Positions 53,781 to 64,000 of a stretch of DNA of 64,000 nucleotides are shown piece by piece. The notes beneath the pieces were generated by a model that was given only the letters and a program-made list of their open reading frames with translations, was not told the origin of the DNA and did no database searches. Both the position numbers and the translations under genes were made by a program. This stretch comes from Enoplosus armatus (Eukaryota; Chordata; Actinopteri; Centrarchiformes; Enoplosidae): assembly GCF_043641665.1 (NCBI RefSeq), contig NC_092190.1, positions 15,002,048 through 15,066,047 of the forward strand. Direction: 5' to 3'. How positions within the stretch are numbered: position 1 is the stretch's first letter; every line of letters starts with the position of its first letter.

Positions 53781-54045
53781 AGGTGGCAAGAAAAGGACAG
53801 TGAAAAGAGTGATGATAAACACAAGTCCCAACGTCCAAGTACAAGGGCTTCCCGTCCTAAGAGATCCGGATGTAATCTCTGTTTAAAACTGACAGCTTGC
53901 TTGTTAACAGCTTGGGTCCAGCTGCTCACATTAGTAAACACTGCAACAGTACACATCTGTAAAAAAGACTGAAGTCCTGTTTTGTTGCTGGCACCTTGCT
54001 ATTGCTTCTGAATCTATTTCAAATAAAACTTGGCAGTCTATTTTG
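53781..54045 (+). other. Terminal-exon-like segment
   Basis: A strong acceptor (TATTCTCTCTTCAG) ends at 53780. The frame after it stays open for 63 codons (RWQEKDSEKSDDKHKSQR, then a cysteine-rich end) to a stop at 53972. AATAAA follows at 54022. This is the layout of a last exon, but no upstream exon was found and I recognise no family. It may be a lncRNA exon, a transposon remnant or chance. Confidence 0.25.
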
Positions 54046-55107
54046 GTCTTTTATCCAGATAATAGACTTTTGGTATCATCTTTTATCCATGCTCGTCCTT
54101 TGAGCCCCTCTCCCAAATCATCATGTTAACTTCAGCTGGGTAATATTTCAAATTAATTCCTGACTCAGAATCATGCTCAAAGTCATGGTTTCTGAGTTGT
54201 TTGTCTCAAATCCTCTGACGCTTTATTTATCTCATCGTCTCCAGATATAGTGCAAATTGCTGCAGCTTATTTTTACGCCCTTACATTCACAGAGTGGCAT
54301 TTTTTTTTGTTCTTTCTCGGATTTCATTGATAACTTCTTTGGGTTGTATGGGTCTAACCTCTGGCTACAACTCTAACCTTTTAATCCAATATGAGCCTGA
54401 GCACAGCCTCAGATACTCATGCGGGGCTTTTTTTTGGCAGTCTCGGTTAAAAAGAATGAGTGACAGGGCTTTTGCTGTTAGGGGCCCTTTGGCTTTGTAA
54501 AGCTTAGACTATAAGTCAATGTCATCCTTCTAAATCACCTCTCAAACCCCATCTGTACACATAAAGCCTTTCCACAAATTTAGTTGTATTTTGCTGTATT
54601 AAAAAAGAGGCATGGGTCGAGGGCGACAGAGGAATAACCGAACAAGTGTACGGGCAGACAGAGAGGCAGACAGAGAGATGGATGGGTGGATGGAAGATTG
54701 TTAAGGAGAAGAATAGAAAGTTCTGAATGCCGCTGCGGCAGGCTGTGCTGACGTGAGGAGTGTTCCCAAACACAGTTAGTAGCGACTGCAGACCCACTGC
54801 ATTACCATACTCACACACACACACACACACACGCTGTGGCAGAGGGAGAAAGCTGCTTGCAGGCTGAGCTGAGTAGAATGGCAACAGAATCTCCAGCTCT
54901 GGTCCTGAAGAGGTCACTGTGTACTCACTGAGGTGTGTGTGTGTGTGTGCGCGCGCAGGTGTGTTTGCTACAGGTTTGTGTGAGCATGCATTGAGTGATG
55001 TTTCATTTGTGTAATGGGACCTTCTACAGGTGTGTGTAAATTTGTGGAGCTATGTGTGTTTATGCACCGATGTGCTTTGTGCAATGGTGTGCACTAATGC
55101 TGTGCAC

Positions 55108-55110
<3 letters not shown>

Positions 55111-55145
<35 letters not shown>
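55111..55145. repeat. (TG)n microsatellite
   Basis: A TG tract of about 35 bases upstream of the neuroligin 5' UTR exon. Confidence 0.95.
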
Positions 55146-55147
<2 letters not shown>

Positions 55148-55267
55148 TTCCCTGCACAGGTCGGTTCCTCTCCTCCATTCTCCCTTCTTCTCTCAAGTCT
55201 GCGCTTCCTCAGCTAGGTGCGTATCATTGGATCAGTAGCTGCTGCCTGGCACACTGTCCAATCGCAT

Positions 55268-55390
55268 CTAGGGAGAGAAAGAGAGAGAAAGAGACACAGG
55301 GAGAGGGAGAGAGAGAGAGGCAGCGAGAGAGAGAGAGCGAGATGGGGGAGGGAGGAGAAAGAAAGGAAGAGAGGCAGAGAGGGAGATTGA
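55268..55390. repeat. GA-rich low-complexity tract
   Basis: About 120 bases consist almost only of G and A (GAGAGAGAAAGAGACA and similar). Open frames across it are artefacts of composition. Confidence 0.9.
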
Positions 55391-55539
55391 TTATTTGAAC
55401 GTCCTGGGCCTTGCATTCCGTGGAGAAGCACTTCAATCTCTTCTACATCCAAAACGACATTTAATGTCCATCTTTCTCGGACTGAAGGCTTGAGGGTTTG
55501 TTTGTTTTTCTTGTTCTTTTTTGGGTTGTTCTCACACAG

Positions 55540-55718
55540 GAGACGTGCCACCGCCACCAGCAGCAGCAGCAGCGGCAGCAGCACCAGAGGAATATCTCCC
55601 AATATCCCATCCTGGGCACGTCGGATAAGCTGCAGCAGCGAAAACACGAGGCGAATATTGCGGTGGACGGGAACGGGAACATGCTCCGTGGGATTTCACA
55701 TCTCTCACCCTGTTCTGG
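55540..55718 (+). other. Likely 5' UTR exon of the neuroligin gene
   Basis: An excellent acceptor (long T-rich tract, then TTCTCACACAG) precedes 55540, and a donor (TTCTGG|GTACGG) follows 55718. The exon is GC-rich and contains a CAG/CGGCAG run (about 55558-55586). Joined to the acceptor at 56947, it holds a short upstream ORF starting at 55681. Linkage to the coding exon is by position only. Confidence 0.5.
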
Positions 55719-56172
55719 GTACGGTACATCCTACATTTTCATTGTCATTTGGAGATTTTTTTTTTTTTTTTACTGCAGCGAGGATGCAGGTTGAGGTTTG
55801 CATTTGTGTGTATGTGTGTGTGTGTGTGTTTTGCCGTAGTCAGCTTCAGTGCCGATATAGATTTAGATTCTACCTCTCTCAAGCAAGCATTCCCCCCCCC
55901 CAACACTTTGCTTTTATTTTTTCTTCTCTCTTCTTCCTTCTTGATAATTTCATTAAGAACGCAGCGCAGCTTTTATCTGCGCTTTCTGTGTAAAAAACAT
56001 ACAGGGGGAGGGTGGCAGGCGGGTTTGCCTTGATAAATGGAGCGTTATTCATCAGCGTGTGTGATCACCACTGGAATGTTAACTAGCACCTTGGACAGCC
56101 GACACCAATACAATCTAACATGGGAGGAGCGATAGTACGGATCGTTTTTACACCCTAATATCTTTGCTACTG

Positions 56173-56173
<1 letters not shown>

Positions 56174-56207
<34 letters not shown>
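56174..56207. repeat. (TG)n microsatellite
   Basis: An uninterrupted TG tract of about 34 bases in the putative neuroligin first intron. Confidence 0.95.
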
Positions 56208-56209
<2 letters not shown>

Positions 56210-56308
56210 ATTACACGGAAATTGATGTTCTCTGTGCGCGTGTGTGAACATGTTAATATTCTGCCCTAAGGCCCTCAGAGAGAGATAGCAGTGTCGGCTG
56301 GGGAGCAG

Positions 56309-56310
<2 letters not shown>

Positions 56311-56346
<36 letters not shown>
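56311..56346. repeat. Compound (TG)n(AG)n microsatellite
   Basis: Twenty bases of TG are followed directly by about 16 bases of GA. Confidence 0.95.
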
Positions 56347-56347
<1 letters not shown>

Positions 56348-57031
56348 TGTGTGTGAGCATGTAGGGAGATCAAGAAAAGTGTGTGCGTCTTTGGAAGAGA
56401 GAAAAACCTGTGTGTATGTGTCTATTAGTGAAACATAAATAAGGGGTGTGTGCATGCATCTGTGGGAGTGAGATAGAGAACAAAGTGTGTGTGTGTGTCA
56501 CAGGCTTCCTACCTTATGCTACCCTACATGCAGGTCAGGAGCCCCGCGGTGTATTCAGGGTTTAATTAAGCGTTAGACTTGACTCCCCCCCCCAACCGGG
56601 TCCTGTGATCTGTGAAACAGTGTAGTGAGGATGTGACATATGTCTGCAGCTCATACCGGACACACACACACATACACACACATGCTATTCTTGTGCGACA
56701 CAGCAGTCCTGACAGTCTGACACCAAGTTAAGCTGAGCGGACAACATCCCTATCTATCGCTCTCACATCTATTTTTAACGTGAACAGCAGCAAGATAGCA
56801 CAGCCTATTCTTCTGATGTGATGTGTAAGTCTGCTGTGTGTGTGTGTGACGTTTTATTTATTTTGCACTGTGATTATTCTAATGAAGACTAATTTAATCA
56901 TTCTCTCCTTCTCTTTCCATGTCTCTCGCCTCTGTCTCTTTTCCAGGAGGCCGTTTGGGCTTGTTATGGGGGTGACCGGAAGGAGAGAGTGACAGAGGAA
57001 CAGTGATGCTACTGTTTACATAACGAGAGAT

Positions 57032-57042
57032 TCACACACACA

Positions 57043-57073
<31 letters not shown>
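57032..57073. repeat. (CA)n microsatellite inside the neuroligin 5' UTR
   Basis: A CA tract with one interruption, lying after the acceptor at 56946, hence probably transcribed in the leader of the mature mRNA. Confidence 0.9.
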
Positions 57074-57075
<2 letters not shown>

Positions 57076-57239
57076 ACACACATGTACACACGCGCACACA
57101 TGCTCAAATCGCCAGTCCAGGACACACACTCGCTTAAACACTTCCACAAATACATACACACACAGACACGTATTCAAGGGACTCACTGACTGAGTCACCA
57201 CACACTCAGAGGCACAGAATCACTGACTCACACACAGGA

Positions 57240-57240
<1 letters not shown>

Positions 57241-57281
<41 letters not shown>

Positions 57282-57285
57282 CACA
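57241..57285. repeat. (CA)n microsatellite inside the neuroligin 5' UTR
   Basis: A CA tract of about 45 bases lying about 180 bases before the start codon. Confidence 0.9.
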
Positions 57286-57463
57286 TAGGAAAAGGTTGTT
57301 TGCGAGAGTCAGGACTGTGTGTTGTGTGTGCTATGGGCCAAGCTGAGCAGCAGCTGTGTGTGAGTGTTGGATACCTCTGAAGGGTCAACACAGCCGTAAC
57401 CCCTCCCCCCACCCCCCCCCCACTCATCCCTCATCTCCCAAGCTACCCCTAAACATAACCATC

Positions 57464-60400
57464 ATGTCCGGGTTGAGGACCAGGAGAACTCCCTCTGCCT
57501 CATCTCCTCTCCCATCCTTTTCCTCCTCGTTCGGGTTTCTATCCCTCCTCCTCTCCCTCTGCCTCTCCCTTTCTTTCCATCCGGCCCCCTCCTCGGCGCA
57601 GCAGACTGTGCCTGTCGTCTCCACGGCGCAGGGCCGCATCCGTGGCATCCTGACCCCGCTGCCCTCCGACCTCCTGGGACCCGTCATCCAGTACCTGGGA
57701 GTACCGTACGCAAGGCCTCCAACGGGGGACCGGCGTTTCCAGCCGCCAGAGCCTCCTTTACCCTGGCCAGGGATACGAAATGTGACGCAGTTTGCTCCCG
57801 TGTGCCCGCAGTCGCTGGATGAGAGGAGCATGCTGGGAGATATGATGCCGTCCTGGCTCACGGCTAACCTGGATATAGCGGCGACGTACCTCACTCACCA
57901 GAGTGAGGATTGTCTCTACCTCAATATCTACGTGCCCACCGAGGAAGGTGAGTGAACCCATAGTGAACCCACACACTCTCTCAGGGGCGAGGGTGAATGA
58001 ATAAGCATGCAGGGTTAGAATTAGGATTGAGGTTCATTTTGGCCTAAGGTCAAAACAGAGCGGCAAAAAAAGACTAGAGAGGTCCCTGCGGTGATCACAA
58101 GGGCATTTTGGCAAATGATTAAAACATGCAAGTAGATAAACAAATAAAGGTTTTTTGAAAGTGGACCCCCACAACCCTTTCCCTCCTCCCCCCTTGTGCA
58201 TGCCACTGGTTGAACCAACACTTAATATGCAGACACCTGCATCAGTCGCCAAGGGGTTTACGCCTTTACTTGTGGAGGAAAGTGGGAAGGACACAGACTC
58301 ACTCATGCATACATATTGGTTCATACACATGCATGTGACCCTACACACATGCGATGGCAAGCATGAACACTCCCACAGCCTCAATTTATATTCACCCGCT
58401 GAGAAATGCATAGGGAAGCAAGAGAGTCACAGATGGTTTCTGCTTCTGTATGTATAAACCAACTGAGTGATCAAAGGCTGAGATACATACAAATGGACAG
58501 GTGGACATTCAGTCATACACATATACAGTACAGTCAATATGGGCATTTATTCAAACAACACACAGAACAGAGGCAGAATGTCAATCTGTTTATCATCCTC
58601 CATCTTTTTCCCTCTTTGCCAGACATCCATGAGGAGGGGGGTCAGCGGCCGGTGATGGTCTACGTCCACGGGGGCTCGTACACAGAAGGCACTGGTAACA
58701 TGATGGATGGAAGCGTGCTCGCAAGCTACGGCAACGTCATTGTCATAACCCTCAACTATCGCCTAGGAGTGCTGGGTAAAATACTTCATCTTCTATATCT
58801 ATGTAATTTGCTCAACACTTTATGGTAATATGAGTGTGTATGCCTCGAGTATGGGTGTTGCTGCATTTCCCCTGTGTCCTCAACCTGTAAGCATCACTGT
58901 TAAAGCGTACCTCTAGATTCTTTATTCCAATCATTTTTCATCCATATACATATCTTGACAATCACTGTGTATACTGATAGATGCATGCCTTGGATGCCTT
59001 TTGGGTTGATTTTTAGAGTGCCTGTCGGATATAGGAGTTAATTGAAAACCCCTAAAGATGTGGAAATAGGAAGTAATCTATAGTGAAACATTCCAGGTTT
59101 TAAAATGGCTGTATTTGTACTTCAGCGCTGCGCTCCACCCTTTGAGCAAGAACAATAGCAGTGCAATTACTGCCAAGGTGCTCTGGGTATTCTGATAATA
59201 TCACTGCGGTATCATACATCTACTGTATAGTAATTTACTTTGCGTTGGGGGCTAGCCTGAAAGGCGATGAATGGATAATAATTTGGAATGCAATGTTCAC
59301 ATCTCTGTTGTATTTACGTAAGTTGGGAATTAAGCTGTTTTTTTCTTTAGACAGAAATTGCAAAAGCATAGATGGATCTCCTGTTAGAAACAGGAGAAGC
59401 TAAGAGGAGGTGGTATGTGATGAAGAGATGCAGGTTCAGTCTATGACAATAGTCAGGTATTAGATCTGGGCTAAACATCAGCATAGATAAACCAATCAGA
59501 TCACACACTGGGAATTGTTCACATATGAGTAATTTTACCTGCAGAAGATTAAATCAAACCATTAAAAACCAAAGTCATGTTTTCATATAAAACCACACTC
59601 AGTGTTGTTATTTTAATTCAGTTTTATTTATCAGGTTTTTATTGGGTGACATTTATTAGTAAAGAGCTATAACTTATTACGGTATTGATGCAATGCACAC
59701 ATTGTACATTCTTTTTCTTTTAACAAAAAGATTTACATACCGTTGTTCCTCTCTTTGAATTTTATAGCTTCTTTACATTTGTATTGTATTCACCATCTGG
59801 ATTGTTTAATCCTTCAATGAGCTATAAAATGTGAAAACCATTAGTTAGTTGTTTTTACCCAGAGTGCCTTTTTGTTTATTGAGTGAAAACATGTTCAGTA
59901 TGAGTGTCCCTAGTGGAAATAAACCCCCTGAAGCCAATTTTTTTCCACTACTTGCATTGACTCAAATCTGATCCTTTTTACCTCCATGAGTCTCTGACTC
60001 ATTGCTCTCTGAACAGGGAAAATCTGATTCCCTGTGGTTTTTCTAATTTTAGACAGCTAAGCAAAGCTCATGGGCTGAATAAATAGAATATCTTAGAATC
60101 CTGGCATTTAGGCTTTTTGTGGCTGTAATTATACAAATTACGAAGCCCGAGCAGGGCCACAGGAGGGTTAAAAGCATACTTTGAAGATTTGATTGATTAA
60201 GTCTGATGCACTATCTGCATATCATTCCATTGGCTGGGTTAAATCATGCCCTCACTCTCATTAGGAGTTGCCCACTATTTAATAATTCAGATGAAGAAAT
60301 AAATTAAAGTGTGTCAGCAAGTTAATAAAATGTGCTCACAGTATTTTTTGTAATAAGTTATTTGATTCAGCCTATTTTGCAATGTTAAAAATGATTTAAC

Positions 60401-63166
60401 CAACATGCCATTATCACTTCAATCTCCTTGATTATGTGGATTTATGTTGCAGAAAGTGACTGATATTTAAAAAAAAGATACATGCATTTGAATAAAGCCT
60501 TAGATTTATCAATCAATATTTATTTACTCTAATAGAGCAAAAGTAAAGACTGCTCTTTCTCTAAAAAACATTTAGTGCACTTATTTAATTTTCTATCTTT
60601 TTATGCAGTTTTAGCACATTTTGTAGATCATGTGTACACACTAAGCATGTCAATACTGATGAATGCCACTTCTCCTTTAATTAGACAGAGAATGGAGTGG
60701 AGTAGAGTTGAATACAAGTTTAAAGGTTAAAACATTCAACAAAAAAAATATTGATTTGAGTTTATGAGACACATTTATTTTAGAAGCTTTCAAGGCTTTT
60801 GTTTGATATTGATTTTATAAGATGGCATATATCTGCATCTGCTTGGTGGGTGAACGAACAATTTAATTCTGACCTTGGGGATAAAACTAATGGCTACAGC
60901 TGTAATCACCATATCAAGCTAAACAAAGCCAATCCTACAAGCTTCTTTTTGTCTTCATCTCCATCCTCTGTGTTTACACCACCACCGATACGATCATCAC
61001 CACCACCACCACCATCATCACCATCCATCTTCACGAGTAGCAGTACCTTCCTCCTCCTCCTCCTCATCTTTGCCATCATAAGTTGGATGCACGAGGTGAG
61101 CCCATATATGCAAAGCAGCGTACAATTATGCACAGTTATTTTTTGCTTATCTTACTGCAATGTGCTGAAATTGGGGCACATTTTCTACAGAAATGTAAGG
61201 AACATAAATAAACTGAGACATTGACCCAAATCTTATTATGAAAGCACATCATACAGTATATAAGAAGGCATTTTGAAACTGTCATTATGGTCAAATTAAT
61301 GTTCATTTTGCATGAGAGATTTTTTTTTACAAATGGCACAGTGTGATGAAATGTATTACTTGAACAACGTTGCCTCTTGCTCATTATACTGCTATGTGTT
61401 CAGGGCCAGCTTGAGGTTCAGTGAAAATGAACGTCTGCAGTAATGAGATATACTGTCGTGGAGTGAGCCATTAGGATTCTTTGTGTTTACCTAACAACGT
61501 CAGCAGTAAAGGGAATAAGGGATAGCTGCGTTTGTAGCTGCATGCAGGCGTAGGTTTATGTGTGTGTAAGTTGATTTTCACTTACATGAATATGGATGCA
61601 CCTTGTTGGTTTGATCTAATTGTAGGGGAGGCACATCGTTTTTCATAAATTTTATCTTTAAATGTATGATAAACAGGACTCATGCATAATTGATCTTAAC
61701 AGTGGGGATGCCATGATGTGTGGATGTCCAACCAATCACCTCCCTGTGTGCTCCTGTGTGTTTTTACATTGTAAGATGAAGAGGTTCTACTTTCAAAAAC
61801 CTCTTTTGATCGACTCATTATTTTTACATAGTTTGCTCAATTCTCTACAGTGACATCTTTAAACTTAAGTATTATGTTCTATCAGATGTAATAACAACAT
61901 CTTTCTCTCTCTGTGCTTGTAGGATTTCTTAGTACAGGTGACCAGGCAGCGAAAGGGAACTACGGCTTGCTGGATCAGATCCAGGCTCTGCGCTGGGTGA
62001 AGGAGAACATCGCAGCCTTCGGAGGAGACCCAAACAGGGTCACTGTGTTTGGGTCCGGGGCCGGAGCCTCCTGCGTCAGCCTGCTCACCTTGTCTCACTA
62101 CTCAGAGGGTATGGAAGAATCATGGACAAAAACCCTGCTTGTCCTGTGTGTTTTATTCAGTTTAACTTATGCGGCACATAGGTGGAAAGGTTTTTGTACT
62201 TTAAATTATACATAGAGTTGAGGCAGATAGACAGTTGTGCACCTATGATGGTTGGTAGGTTTATGAAAGCTACAACATTTAAGGTTATGAAACTTTTCAT
62301 GGTCTCCTGTGGGCCGATACAGCTTTCATTTACTGGTATAAATGTCCGAATAAGCCTTTGAATCCTCTGACTAATACAGCCTGCCTGTGACTCACATAGC
62401 TAAGAGCTGTATTTTAAAAAAAAAACTTTTTAAATGCAAACCCTTACCTGCTTGAACCTGCTGCTCTAACCATGACCTGCCTTCCTTTTGAATAATGCAT
62501 GTCTGTGAGTGTTTTCTTGCCGTGGGAATGCTTGTTCTGCATCTGTTTATGTGTGCAAATGTATTGCGTAATCCTCCAAGTGTGCAATCATATGGTTGCG
62601 CATTCATGCATATGTGTGAGGGTCCATCCATAAATGTATACATGTGGTTGCCTCAGTGCAAATGCTTTATACACCCATATTTGTATTCATGTGTGTGTGT
62701 TCATGTGTATCTCAGACCTGTTCCACAGAGCCATCATCCAGAGCGGCAGCGCTTTAGCCAGTTGGGCTGTCAACTACCAGCCCAGCAAGTACGCCCGGCA
62801 GCTCGGTGAGAGGGTGGGCTGCGGCATCGACGACAGCACCCAACTGGTCGCCTGCCTCCAGGGCCGGAGCTACCGCGAACTTGTGGAACAGAACGTAACG
62901 CCGGCCAAATATCACACAGCCTTTGCCCCGGTGATTGATGGAGATGTTATTCCAGATGACCCCCAGATTCTGATGGAGCAGGGAGAGTTTCTCAACTACG
63001 ATGTGATGCTGGGGGTTAATCAGGGCGAGGGCGTGAAGTTTGTGGAGGGCATTGTGGACTCAGAGGACGGTGTCACGGCTGAGGACTTTGACTTTGCTGT
63101 GTCAGACTTTGTGGATAGTTTGTATGGATACCCAGAAGGCCGAGATACACTGAGAGAGAGCATAAG
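57464..63166 (+). CDS. nlgn4: Neuroligin, NLGN4-like, N-terminal 424 codons (partial)
   Basis: Coding exons: 57464-57947 (exon opens at 56947), 58623-58775, 61923-62108 and 62716-63166, then off the window. All phases fit. Neuroligins are postsynaptic membrane proteins that bind neurexins. After a Ser/Leu-rich signal peptide (about 1-45) comes the cholinesterase-like ectodomain: [28 protein letters not shown]-type block ([15 protein letters not shown]), [20 protein letters not shown] and [14 protein letters not shown]. The nucleophile elbow reads FGSGAGAS, so the catalytic serine is absent as in all neuroligins. [12 protein letters not shown] and [18 protein letters not shown] match NLGN4 best among the paralogues I can recall. 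No splice-site-A insert was seen between the first two exons. Several positions differ from NLGN4, so the exact paralogue is uncertain. Confidence 0.9.
60965..61065. repeat. CAC/ATC and CTC triplet-rich tract in a neuroligin intron
   Basis: ACCACCACCACCACCATCATC and neighbouring CCTCCTCCTCCTCCTC form an imperfect trinucleotide array in the 3.1-kb intron 58776-61922. I see no gene or alternative exon in the rest of that intron. Confidence 0.85.
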
Positions 63167-63204
63167 GTGAGTGAGTCTGTGAATGTCTGAATGTATTTAA
63201 GGAG

Positions 63205-63590
63205 CACTTTGGCATTTTGGCAAATATGCTTATTCGCTTTTCTGCTTAAAGTTAGATGACAAATTTATACTAATTAAATGATACTACTCGCATGTCGGTT
63301 TGTTCCATATGAAGTGACAGTCAGGAGATGGTTAGCTTAGCTTAGCCTAGCCTGAAGACTGGAAAAAGGTGGAAACAGCTAGCCTGGCTCTGTCCAAACA
63401 AAATCTGCCTATCAGCACCTCTAAAGCTCACATTATATCTCGTTTCTTTAATCGGTACCAAGACCGAAATGTAAAATTCACAGTTTGTGATTTTATGGGG
63501 GGGTGTATGTGTTGATCTATTTGTTGGCCAGGAGTAGTGACATCCTCGAATCTTGTTGTTGCCAGGCAACTAACAGAGACTCACCAAGAA
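63205..63590 (+). mobile_element. Common percomorph dispersed repeat
   Basis: The order of phrases is one I recognise from many percomorph genomes: GGCATTTTGGCAAATATGCT, ATGGTTAGCTTAGCTTAGCC, AAACAGCTAGCCTGGCTCTG, CAGCACCTCTAAAGCTCA, ATATCTCGTTTCTTTAATC and TTGCCAGGCAACTAACAGAG. It lies in the neuroligin intron after 63166. The class (SINE or MITE) is not certain. Confidence 0.8.
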
Positions 63591-64000
63591 CAAGTCACAA
63601 CACATTAGTTTTTATAGTCCTTTTCATGTATGGTTTAATCATATTAATTGGATTGGATTAATTAGTGCGTTTTAATAATGTTGGTTGGTGGATTATATTG
63701 AACTTTGGACAGAGCCCGGCGAGCTGTTTCCTGTCTTTCTCTCAAGGTAAACTAACCTCAGCTGGTGGTAGCTTCAGATTTAGTGCACAGACATGACAGT
63801 TGCTATCAATCCTCTCATCTAACTCCTGGCAAGATGACGAATAAATGTAAAATGTAAATGAATAAATAAAATAAAAAAATGCCTGTAAAAGTATTCCTTC
63901 AAATGGACAATTATCAGATGGTTTGAATATTCACATGCATACTTAATTAATATATTGGTTGATAGATGAATAGACCCAATCTTTGAATTGATTAATTGAT

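Noticed and set aside
55213..55647. Open frames over the GA-rich and CAG-rich segments near 55.2-55.7 kb
   Set aside because: Low-complexity products on both strands; splice signals point to a 5' UTR exon instead.
57356..57463. Upstream in-frame extension of the neuroligin start
   Set aside because: It would place about 36 polar and proline-rich residues ahead of the signal peptide. The ATG at 57464 gives a normal secretory leader.

Overview
The window is vertebrate nuclear DNA, most likely from a percomorph teleost. The genes have many short GT-AG introns, there are long (CA/TG)n tracts, a tRNA-derived SINE with the tail typical of fish SINEs, LINE remnants ending in the usual fish 'CTATATAAAT' type tail, and a dispersed repeat near the right edge that I recognise from percomorph genomes. 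There is no prokaryotic, plasmid or phage content.

Left block (1-14.5 kb): a sacsin-like gene runs leftward from a TATA-type promoter near 12.5 kb. Its coding sequence starts at 11725 and continues beyond position 1, with 2248 codons present here. It carries two sacsin repeat regions, each with a GHKL ATPase fold, and it lacks the N-terminal ubiquitin-like domain of classical sacsin. IRF/ISRE-like sites lie just upstream of its TATA box, so it looks like an interferon-inducible gene. A C2H2 zinc-finger gene (coding 13446-14477, +) is arranged head to head with it.

Middle block (15.4-36 kb): two housekeeping genes on the minus strand, prmt2 (15425-19912, nine coding exons) and ercc1 (21078-24470, nine coding exons). 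Divergent from ercc1 is a SON-like gene (first exon ends at 25743; coding 28134-33786, +), rich in lysine and Arg/Ser repeats. It ends before the G-patch and double-stranded-RNA-binding domains of full-length SON. The exons were joined by reading splice sites and checking phase, and every junction listed keeps the frame. The last prmt2 intron appears to be a GC-AG intron.

Right block (36-64 kb): about 18 kb without a convincing protein-coding gene. It holds microsatellites, SINE and LINE pieces, a degenerate pentamer array, inverted repeats and a set of diverged units separated by TG tracts. At the right end is the 5' half of a neuroligin gene (coding from 57464, +, running off the window), closest in the motifs I can recall to the NLGN4 group. 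A likely 5' UTR exon lies at 55540-55718.

The genes do not form a pathway. They are neighbours with separate roles: chaperone-like or immune-related (sacsin-like), transcription factor (zinc finger), arginine methylation (prmt2), DNA repair (ercc1), splicing and nuclear-speckle biology (SON-like) and synaptic adhesion (neuroligin). The observations most worth following up are the interferon-type promoter on the sacsin-like gene, the truncated SON paralogue, the GC-AG intron and the TG-flanked repeat family.
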